A stretch of 24,263 bases of DNA from Planctomycetales bacterium. GTDB taxonomy: Bacteria > Planctomycetota > Planctomycetia > Pirellulales > Thermoguttaceae. Every line of letters begins with the position of its first letter. The first letter of the stretch is position 1. The position numbers and the translations under genes are program-made. This document shows positions 1 through 6,935 of the stretch, piece after piece. A model generated the notes under the pieces. It did not search any database and was not told where the DNA came from. It was given only the letters and a program-made list of their open reading frames with translations. The stretch spans positions 1 to 24,263 of the forward strand of contig SKOZ01000058.1 of assembly GCA_007119795.1 (NCBI GenBank). The letters run 5' to 3'.

Positions 1-172
1 CGTCGAGCTTTTCCAGCGCCGCGGCGGCTCGCTTCCAGAGGCGGTCGCGGGACTTGCCCTCGGCCAGGTAGAGCTCGGTGACCAGCTCACCGAGCTTCTG
101 CGTCATGATGGCATCCTGGTTCTTGTAGTAGTTGCGGATGATCCGTTCCTGGTACGCGGAGCGCTTGGGCAT
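1..172 (-). CDS. Conserved hypothetical protein, N-terminal part (runs off left edge)
   Basis: An ATG at 172 (minus) opens a frame that stays open to the window edge, giving 57 residues beginning MPKRSAYQERIIRNYY and continuing as a basic, helical, tyrosine-rich segment (GELVTELYLAEGKSRDRLW). I recognise no domain and assign no function. The style resembles small conserved proteins of planctomycetes, but that is recall, not a search. No good Shine-Dalgarno sits just upstream of the ATG; an AGGAGG on the minus strand lies about 38 nt upstream, inside a small stem-loop. No alternative in-frame start was seen upstream as far as that stem. The gene lies downstream of tmk on the same strand, separated by 137 bp. 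Confidence 0.6.
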   Translation of the reverse strand, partial: MPKRSAYQERIIRNYYKNQDAIMTQKLGELVTELYLAEGKSRDRLWKRAAAALEKLD

Positions 173-197
173 GAGATCGAGTGGGGGTTCTGGAGTC

Positions 198-226
198 GGT
201 ATCGATACCCCTCCTGCTTAAGGAGG
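198..226. promoter_or_regulatory. Two adjacent palindromes between tmk and the next gene
   Basis: GGTATCGATACC at 198-209 is a perfect 12-bp palindrome. It abuts CCTCCT-GCTTA-AGGAGG at 210-226, a 6-bp stem. Neither is followed by a T-run, so neither is a standard intrinsic terminator. They lie 26-54 bp upstream of the start at 172 and could be an operator or a weak transcript end for tmk. The function is not known. Confidence 0.3.
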
Positions 227-309
227 AGCCGCCGGCGGACGGGGGCATCGCCCATTCCCATTATCGTCATTTTCCAGCCGGGGGCGACAGGCGTGCGCCG
301 CGCGCGCGG

Positions 310-924
310 CTATCGGCGGTGGCGGAGATGGGCGGCGGCGACGCGGCGGATCGTCTCGGCAACCTCGTCCGGCGGCTGGGCGGCATCGACGACGGCGATC
401 CGTTGGGGGTCGCGGGCGGCCTCGGCGAGGAAGCCTTCGCGGACGCGGGCATGGAAGTCGGCGCCCTGCTGCTCCATGCGGTCCAGCGTGCGGCAGAGCC
501 GCGCGGCGGCCTGCTCGGGTGGGAGATCGAGGACGACTGCCAGATCGGGGAGGAGCCCCCCGGTCGCCACGCGGCCGACCTGCCAGAGGTCGGCCACGTC
601 GAGGCCGCCGCCATAACCCTGGTAGACCACGTTGGCCAGGAGGAAACGGTCGCTGAGGACGATCTCGCCGCGGTCGAGGGCGGGGCGGATGACCTCGGCC
701 GTCAACTGGGCGCGGGCGGCCATGTAGAGGAGCATCTCGCTGACCCGGCCGATGGCCAGGTCGTTGCGGTGGAGGAGGATCTCGCGAATCGCCTCCCCCA
801 GCGCCGTGCTGCCCGGGTCGCGGCAGGTGACCACGCCGTGGCCCTGGCCGCGGAGCCAACCGGCCAGCCGCTCGATCTGCGTCGATTTGCCCGCCCCGTC
901 GCCGCCGTCGATGGAGATGAACAT
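310..924 (-). CDS. tmk: Thymidylate kinase (dTMP kinase)
   Basis: Phosphorylates dTMP to dTDP with ATP in the cytoplasm, an essential step of dTTP synthesis. The 204-residue protein has the usual length. The Walker A loop GGDGAGKST is at residues 7-15 and starts almost at the N terminus, as expected. RDPG at 35-38, an Arg/Gln pair near 71-73 (ARAQL) and DRF at 92-94 match the dTMP-binding and catalytic DR[YFS] motifs. A LID-like stretch, RTLDRMEQQG, lies around 145-154. The ATG at 924 gives the canonical N terminus MFISIDGGDG. The M50-like protease gene lies upstream on the same strand with an 88-bp gap, so the two may be co-transcribed. Nothing appears broken. Confidence 0.95.
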   Translation of the reverse strand: MFISIDGGDGAGKSTQIERLAGWLRGQGHGVVTCRDPGSTALGEAIREILLHRNDLAIGRVSEMLLYMAARAQLTAEVIRPALDRGEIVLSDRFLLANVVYQGYGGGLDVADLWQVGRVATGGLLPDLAVVLDLPPEQAAARLCRTLDRMEQQGADFHARVREGFLAEAARDPQRIAVVDAAQPPDEVAETIRRVAAAHLRHRR

Positions 925-1012
925 CCCGTTTTCCCCGCACGGGCCGCGCCCCGCAAAGCGGCCATTGTACGCAGCCCGCCGCGGGGCAAAAGGGGGCGTG
1001 TTCGTCTCGCCT

Positions 1013-1570
1013 TTAGCGAAGGTCGAGGACGAACCCGAGGGCCACGGTGGCCAGGCAGAGGGTAACCACCACCGCCGTGCGGCGGGCGGTGATCGGTGGC
1101 CCGTCGGGATCGAGGCCGAAGTGGCCGCCCTGGCCGTGCCAGAGGGCCAGCCCGCCGGCCGTGGCGGCGAGACCGAAGAGGTAGATCGGCCAGGCCGCTG
1201 CGCCCAGGCGGAGCAGGTCGCCGCCGTCGCCCACCCCGGTGGCCGCCCCGGCCGCCATGTACACGCCGTTCGCTATCAGGCAGAACCCGGCAAAGAACCG
1301 CAGGTAGGCGGCTGCCGGCCGCCAGAAGCGCTCTCCCAGCCCCCACACCGCGAAGGGCAGTACCACCCCGGCCAAGGGCCCCGCCCAAGTATCGAGCACC
1401 GGGCTGGCCGAGCCGCGGCGGAACGTGGCCGAGACCTCGAGCGGATGCCAGACGACCCGCTCGACCTGGCCGCCGAGCAGCAGCGTGGCCGCCACGTGCC
1501 CCACCTCATGGAGCGCCATCATCCAGTACCAGCAGAGGAGGATCAGTGCGGCATGATGGAGGGCGGACAC
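1013..1570 (-). CDS. M50-like integral membrane zinc metalloprotease
   Basis: A 185-residue, very hydrophobic protein with about five membrane segments. HEVGH at residues 21-25 sits inside the first membrane helix and is the zinc-binding HExxH motif of site-2-protease-like M50 peptidases. A GPLAG turn at 64-68 and a later N101 plus GDGGD (114-118) fit the remaining M50 pattern, in which an Asn and an Asp in a later helix complete the site. The family cleaves substrates within or near the membrane; the substrate here is unknown. The start is GTG at 1570. The internal ATGs at residues 17-18 would remove most of the helix before HEVGH, so GTG is preferred. No PDZ or CBS domain is present, so this is a minimal form. 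It could also be an inactive homologue. Confidence 0.75.
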   Translation of the reverse strand: MSALHHAALILLCWYWMMALHEVGHVAATLLLGGQVERVVWHPLEVSATFRRGSASPVLDTWAGPLAGVVLPFAVWGLGERFWRPAAAYLRFFAGFCLIANGVYMAAGAATGVGDGGDLLRLGAAAWPIYLFGLAATAGGLALWHGQGGHFGLDPDGPPITARRTAVVVTLCLATVALGFVLDLR

Positions 1571-1725
1571 GGGATCGGAAGTCGCTTGGTACGAAGGAGT
1601 TGCGGTTTCTGGCTGGCGAGCACCAATCTACCGGAGGGGACCTGTCGATGCCAGTGCGGCCCGGTCCCATGTCCGTTGCGCTTGCCTCGATGCCCAAAGC
1701 GTGCGAAAATATCACTAGAAACGCC

Positions 1726-1734
1726 TGCTATAGA
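1726..1734 (+). promoter_or_regulatory. Possible extended -10 promoter for the AAA-ATPase/RloB operon
   Basis: TGCTATAGA at 1726-1734 matches an extended -10 (TGn followed by TATAGA), 56 bp before the ATG at 1791. No convincing -35 was found; the region 17-18 bp upstream is A/T-rich (GAAAAT at 1705-1710). The 1571-1790 gap contains no gene that I can support. Confidence 0.35.
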
Positions 1735-1790
1735 CTCTTGGGTGGTCGTAATACCAGAGTTTTCTGTGGTTCTTTCACGAGATCTGCCAC

Positions 1791-3170
1791 ATGCTCCTCA
1801 CGTTCTCCGTCGAGAATTATCGCTCGTTCCGAGCCGAAGAAACTCTGAACTTGCTCGCCTCGCGCCGGTTGGGAGAGACGCGGGGATCTTCTCATTGTGT
1901 CGAAGTCCCAGGTACGGAGGAGCACGCGCTGCGCGTTGCTTCCATCTACGGGGCCAACGGTGCAGGCAAGTCGAACCTCGTCCGAGCGCTTGCCCTGCTG
2001 GAAAGGCTCGTCCTCAAGGGCACTCCCCCGGGGAGGCCGATCCTGAGCGAGCCGTTTTGCCTGGACGAAGAATCGGCGAACGCGCCGACTGCCCTGGAAT
2101 TGCAGTTTCTACAAGAGGGCGAGGTCTTCCGCTACGGAGTATCCTATTCGTCCAATCGTATCCATGAGGAATGGCTCTCCGTCTACGAGGGGAAGAAAGA
2201 GCGACGGGTCTTCTCTCGTGTTACGGAGAACGACGGCACGGTGAAGGTCCGCCTCGCGCGATCGTCGCAGGGCGCGCCCTTCTCCTCGAAGATGAAGGCC
2301 CTTGCAGAGGTCGGTGCTCGCCCCAACCAGTTGTTTCTTACGGAAGTTGTGGAGTTGGACGATCCCGAAGCGCAAGGCCCTCAGCTCCGGCGCGCTACCG
2401 AATGGTTTGGCTCGACTCTGATAATCATCCGGGCCGATTCGCGGTTCGGGATGCTGGGCGAGGCCCTCGCCGTCGACGAGTCGTTCGCCGGGTTCGCCGC
2501 GCAATTCCTTCGCGAGGCAAGCACCGGTATTGCGGACCTCGTTGTAGATAGCAAAACGATAGCGAGGGCGGAATTCCTGGCAACGGCACCGAAGAGTCTT
2601 CTCGCATTGCTTCACGAAGCTCGCGGTTCAAGGGTTTGCATTGAGAATCCGGAGGGAACGGAGGTGATCGTCGATGCATCGCAGGGAGATTCCGTTACCC
2701 TTCGGGAAATCGTTGCTCTGCACAGTGCTAAAGGGCGGCAGATACGGCTTCCTCTCCACGAGGAGTCGGACGGCTCCCGCCGCCTGCTTAACCTGCTGCC
2801 CGCCTTCCATCTTGCCGACCGTGGCCGGGTATTCGTAATCGACGAACTGGAGCGGAGCATGCATCCGATGCTGGCGAGGAAGCTCGTTGAGTATTTTTTG
2901 AAGACCGTTCCAGACACGCACAGCCAGCTCATCTTTACCACGCACGAGTCAACGCTACTTGACCGCGAACTGCTTCGTCGCGACGGTATCTGGTTTGCCG
3001 AAAAGGACGACCAGGGGGCCACCCATCTCTATTCCTTAGCCGACTTCAAGGTCCGCAAGGACCTCCGCATCGCGAAGGGCTACCTCGCGGGCAGGTTCGG
3101 GGCGGTCCCCTTCCTCGGCGGCATCGACCGCCTGATCGAACAGCAGACCGCCACAGAGGCGAAGAGATGA
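1791..3170 (+). CDS. AAA family (ABC/SMC-like) ATPase, RloA-type, first gene of a RloA/RloB pair
   Basis: A 459-residue ABC-class ATPase of the AAA_15/AAA_21 (COG1106-like) kind found in abortive-infection and other defence modules. It opens with the typical FSVENYRSF strand. Walker A GANGAGKS is at residues 54-61, the signature-like ESDGSRRL at 325-332, Walker B VIDELE with D351/E352, a D-loop-like SMHP just after it, and the H-loop histidine in FTTHES at 385. All catalytic positions look intact. The downstream rloB-like gene overlaps by 4 bp (ATGA), so the two are translationally coupled and probably form one system, with the ATPase acting as sensor or regulator of the partner. GC is visibly lower than in flanking metabolic genes, which suggests horizontal transfer. 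The SD before the ATG is weak. The defence role is inferred from family and pairing. Confidence 0.85.
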   Translation: MLLTFSVENYRSFRAEETLNLLASRRLGETRGSSHCVEVPGTEEHALRVASIYGANGAGKSNLVRALALLERLVLKGTPPGRPILSEPFCLDEESANAPTALELQFLQEGEVFRYGVSYSSNRIHEEWLSVYEGKKERRVFSRVTENDGTVKVRLARSSQGAPFSSKMKALAEVGARPNQLFLTEVVELDDPEAQGPQLRRATEWFGSTLIIIRADSRFGMLGEALAVDESFAGFAAQFLREASTGIADLVVDSKTIARAEFLATAPKSLLALLHEARGSRVCIENPEGTEVIVDASQGDSVTLREIVALHSAKGRQIRLPLHEESDGSRRLLNLLPAFHLADRGRVFVIDELERSMHPMLARKLVEYFLKTVPDTHSQLIFTTHESTLLDRELLRRDGIWFAEKDDQGATHLYSLADFKVRKDLRIAKGYLAGRFGAVPFLGGIDRLIEQQTATEAKR

Positions 3171-3796
3171 CGCTACGCTCGAATAAGCGGCGGCCGCTAA
3201 CTCGCAAAGAAAAGAAATACCGTGACGACCGTCTCTTCATCATTGCCACGGAAGACACGTACTGCCCCACCCACTACTTCGATCTGTTCCACAACTCGCG
3301 GATCCACGTCCACGTATTGCCCACAAGAGAAGGCCGTTCAGCACCAGAACACGTGCTTCGCCGCCTCAACGATTACGTTGAGGAGCACGAGACCATGGAG
3401 GAAGACGAATTCTGGCTCGTACTCGATACCGACCATTGGACGGAGCCCAATCATATCGCGAGCTTTTCCGAAGTCTGTACTGAAGCGAGCCAGAAGGGTT
3501 TCCAATCGGCTCACAGCAATCCGTGCTTCGAGCTCTGGCTCCTGCTCCACCTGACCGATCTGGATACCAACGAGCAGTTCGCGCGATGTGAAGAAGTCGT
3601 CGAGCGATTGAAAGCCATCCTCGGAGGTTACAGCAAAAAGCGGGGCATCGATCCGACACACTTTTCCCCGGAGGCGCGCATTCTTGCCGTCGACCGCGCC
3701 GAGAATCTCGACGGTGATTCTCCTTCAGGTGACCGGTGGCCTCAGAAGACCGGGTCCCACGTCTATCGCCTGGTGAAGAAACTGCTCCAGCAGTGA
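3167..3796 (+). CDS. rloB: RloB-family protein (putative TOPRIM-like nuclease effector)
   Basis: A 209-residue protein ending in a basic tail. The family is recognised from SNPCFELWLLLH at residues 117-128, the hallmark RloB motif. IIATED with E29, followed by YF at 37-38, sits where family members usually carry an EGxxTExxYF-type motif, and VLDTDH carries D87 and D89. One Glu on an early strand plus a DxD is the TOPRIM metal-binding pattern, so a Mg-dependent nuclease is a reasonable inference. Here the usual Gly after the Glu is Asp and the TE is replaced by PT, so this copy is divergent. The ATG overlaps the ATPase stop (ATGA). RloB proteins are regularly encoded beside RloA-type ATPases near restriction or other defence genes. 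The biochemical activity here is unproven. Confidence 0.8.
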   Translation: MTLRSNKRRPLTRKEKKYRDDRLFIIATEDTYCPTHYFDLFHNSRIHVHVLPTREGRSAPEHVLRRLNDYVEEHETMEEDEFWLVLDTDHWTEPNHIASFSEVCTEASQKGFQSAHSNPCFELWLLLHLTDLDTNEQFARCEEVVERLKAILGGYSKKRGIDPTHFSPEARILAVDRAENLDGDSPSGDRWPQKTGSHVYRLVKKLLQQ

Positions 3797-3833
3797 CATG
3801 CCCCACGAGCTAGGCTCAGACGATGGGTCCACT

Positions 3834-4538
3834 TCAGTCCTCACCTGAATGCTCCATGAATCGGGCATGATAATCGACGACATCATGTATTTCAATAAAC
3901 GTATCCCACATTGCTACATCGCGCGGATGACACCACACGGTAAGCAGCATCGGCTCCGGTTCATCCGGGTAGGGTGAGGCGAAATCGATATGCGGGGGGC
4001 TCTTGTCGGATAGCAGCACTCTTGCGAAATGAGCGCCCTCATCTGTTCGCGCCCGAATGTACCGGAGACGGTACCGTCGTTCGGCGACGGCACCGAGCTC
4101 CACCAGCCGTTGACGGTGGTATTCGTACTGATCGAGCGCGTCCTCGGGAACGTCGATAATAACGATCCCATCGGGAACGCTCTTGGGGCCGCCGAAAACG
4201 CGTTCCTGATTGCGTTGCATCTGCCACCGATGATACGGGATCTGAAACGTGCGTCGATTGAGACAGACCATCGCGGCAAGCAGCAACGTCGCAGCAACAA
4301 ACGTCACACGGCCGAGCGTCATTACGGAGTGGCGCATTACTGTCATCTCCTGGATTGTATCAAGACGCTCCCGGGCAATAATGCCAGCGAACTCATTCTC
4401 GCGTTCTTCAAGCGGTATTCCAGCGGTATCGATTACCTGAAAGGCATTCTGCACGACCTGCGCAAGGTTCGGTTTCCCGTAGGTCGTCTCGGGCCAGTCA
4501 CCGCAGCCAAACCTCACCGGGTCGCAGTCGCCGGTCAT
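3834..4538 (-). CDS. Unrecognised protein with one membrane segment
   Basis: The frame gives 234 residues from the ATG at 4538. An acidic and polar N-terminal region of about 70 residues is followed by one hydrophobic segment at about 75-92 (LGRVTFVAATLLLAAM) and a soluble C-terminal half rich in charged and aromatic residues. I recognise no family. The open frame extends upstream to a GTG at 4706 (290 residues), but that extension runs across the 3' end of a decayed ATPase reading frame and has no SD, so the inner ATG is preferred with little confidence; the N terminus may have been lost. It converges with rloB with only 37 bp between stops, and shares the lower-GC accessory pocket. A link to the RloA/RloB pair or to the wrecked ATPase is possible but unsupported. 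Confidence 0.5.
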   Translation of the reverse strand: MTGDCDPVRFGCGDWPETTYGKPNLAQVVQNAFQVIDTAGIPLEERENEFAGIIARERLDTIQEMTVMRHSVMTLGRVTFVAATLLLAAMVCLNRRTFQIPYHRWQMQRNQERVFGGPKSVPDGIVIIDVPEDALDQYEYHRQRLVELGAVAERRYRLRYIRARTDEGAHFARVLLSDKSPPHIDFASPYPDEPEPMLLTVWCHPRDVAMWDTFIEIHDVVDYHARFMEHSGED

Positions 4539-4632
4539 TCCGGCCAGGCAATCGTCGAACCGCCGCTCGATCTCGTCGGGGTCTGCAACCGTGGCCGTGT
4601 GGCAAACGTGGTCCTGGAACTGCGAACCTCGA

Positions 4633-4954
4633 TCATCCTGCGCTCTGCTGGGCGGGAACGAGGAGAAGCCGCCGCTCCTCCCCCACGGAAGCAAAAACGT
4701 CCTCACTGTACGTGGCGAGGATGTACTGGTTCCACGGGGCGATCTCGTGGACTCGGCGGACGAAGTCGTGGTGCCACTCGGCGTTCAGGTGCAGCTCAGG
4801 CTCGTCGACCAGTACGATCCCGGGCGCATTGCGGGTGTGGTACCAGATGAGGAAGAGCGTGGCGATCGTCCAATTCCAGGGAGTCGATGCCCTTGTAGTT
4901 TTCGATGCGGAGGCGGCGGAGCTTGAGGCCGTCGTCGGGCAGGGGAGTTTCCAT
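4633..4954 (-). pseudogene. Remnant of a second AAA/ABC-class ATPase (internally deleted, frameshifted)
   Basis: From the ATG at 4954 (minus) the frame reads KLRRLRIENYKGIDSLEL, the typical first strand of an AAA_15/AAA_21 ATPase, then loses the family pattern after about residue 29 and stops 22 codons later. From about 4866 another frame reads IVLVDEPELHL, a textbook Walker B/D-loop, then NAEWHHDFV, the H-loop-region sequence QYILATYSED, and stops at 4633-4635. The two pieces are the beginning and end of one ATPase. Walker A and everything up to Walker B are missing, and the join changes frame. This is therefore a dead gene with its middle deleted. It differs in sequence from the intact ATPase at 1791-3170, so it is not a simple copy. 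Confidence 0.75.
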
Positions 4955-4990
4955 GGGTTTTTCTCGCCTCCACGTCAACGGAGGGTATGT

Positions 4991-5010
4991 GCCGGACAGG
5001 AATGTCCGGC
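4991..5010. repeat. Perfect 8-bp inverted repeat (GCCGGACA / TGTCCGGC)
   Basis: GCCGGACA at 4991-4998, loop GGAA, and TGTCCGGC at 5003-5010 form a perfect hairpin. It lies 24 bp beyond the stop of the small membrane-protein gene (minus), so it may protect or end that transcript, but no T-run follows on either strand. A compact GC-rich palindrome in a gap is also what a dispersed extragenic palindromic repeat would look like. Confidence 0.5.
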
Positions 5011-5034
5011 CTATGTTTCTGAGGCCGGCTTACT

Positions 5035-5298
5035 TCATGCCCCGGGAGCACCGCCATGTGGCGTCTCCTCCGGCGGGTAGTCGGGGTGGATGCCGTGCTC
5101 GATGAGGCCCATCCGCTCGCGGTGCTTGATCCACATCTTCAGCATGGAGATCACACCCCCGATGACGATGGCCACGATGGGGATCATGAAGATGACGATC
5201 TCTGGGCGGAACACCCACCGGATCCATTCGCTTTGGCCCAGCAACGGGCCGCCCCAGGCGGCAAAGACGGTAAGCCCCTCGAGGGTCTGCGAGTCCAC
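5035..5298 (-). CDS. Small single-span membrane protein
   Basis: 87 residues. A short N-terminal region, MDSQTLEGLTVFAAWGG, is followed by a strongly hydrophobic helix at about 34-53 (IVIFMIPIVAIVIGGVIS) and a basic cytoplasmic tail, KHRERMGLIEHGIHPDYP. The ERMGLIEHGIHP phrase is the kind of tail seen in small inner-membrane proteins of unknown function that often accompany sigma/anti-sigma genes; no enzymatic motif is present. The start is GTG at 5298, chosen because GGGGGA lies 6-7 nt upstream and gives the only sensible N terminus. It is transcribed away from pncB, sharing a 164-bp divergent intergenic region. The function is unknown. Confidence 0.65.
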   Translation of the reverse strand: MDSQTLEGLTVFAAWGGPLLGQSEWIRWVFRPEIVIFMIPIVAIVIGGVISMLKMWIKHRERMGLIEHGIHPDYPPEETPHGGAPGA

Positions 5299-5338
5299 GA
5301 TAAATCCCCCTTCTTGGGTGGTTCTTGCGAAGTTGGCA

Positions 5339-5354
5339 GGCGCCCCCCGGCGCC
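5339..5354. repeat. GGCGCC-CCCC-GGCGCC hairpin in the divergent intergenic region
   Basis: A perfect 6-bp stem with a 4-nt loop, located in the 5' leader of the small membrane protein gene (minus) and upstream of the pncB promoter. There is no T-run. It could be a leader structure or simply GC-rich sequence. Confidence 0.3.
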
Positions 5355-5409
5355 ACTACTCCGCCATTCGTCCCAGCCCCCCGTTTCTTGGGCTGCACCC
5401 CCGCGGCCC

Positions 5410-5438
5410 TTGACGCCGAACCTGCTTAGTGTGACAAT
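5410..5438 (+). promoter_or_regulatory. Sigma-70-type promoter of the pncB-nadE-nrtR operon
   Basis: TTGACG at 5410-5415 (5 of 6 consensus) is separated by exactly 17 bp from GACAAT at 5433-5438 (4 of 6). The predicted start of transcription is near 5445, about 18 nt before the pncB ATG at 5463, leaving a short leader with GCGAGGG as ribosome-binding site. It is the best promoter candidate in this intergenic region. Confidence 0.6.
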
Positions 5439-5446
5439 TACACCAA
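5426..5446. promoter_or_regulatory. Candidate NrtR operator overlapping the pncB -10 box
   Basis: A 21-bp imperfect palindrome with arms TTaGTGTgA and TtACACcAA around a CAA centre. It covers the whole -10 hexamer at 5433-5438, so a bound repressor would block RNA polymerase. The operon encodes an NrtR-type repressor as its last gene, and NrtR proteins are known to bind palindromes of about this length upstream of NAD-biosynthesis genes. The assignment to NrtR is inferred from position and context, not from a motif search. Confidence 0.5.
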
Positions 5447-5462
5447 CTAGGCGAGGGTCCCC

Positions 5463-6931
<1,469 letters not shown>

Positions 6932-6935
<4 letters not shown>

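Noticed and set aside
752..2167. A 471-codon plus-strand frame across tmk, the M50 gene and the ATPase start
   Set aside because: It crosses three real genes and the translation changes character along its length; no family resemblance.
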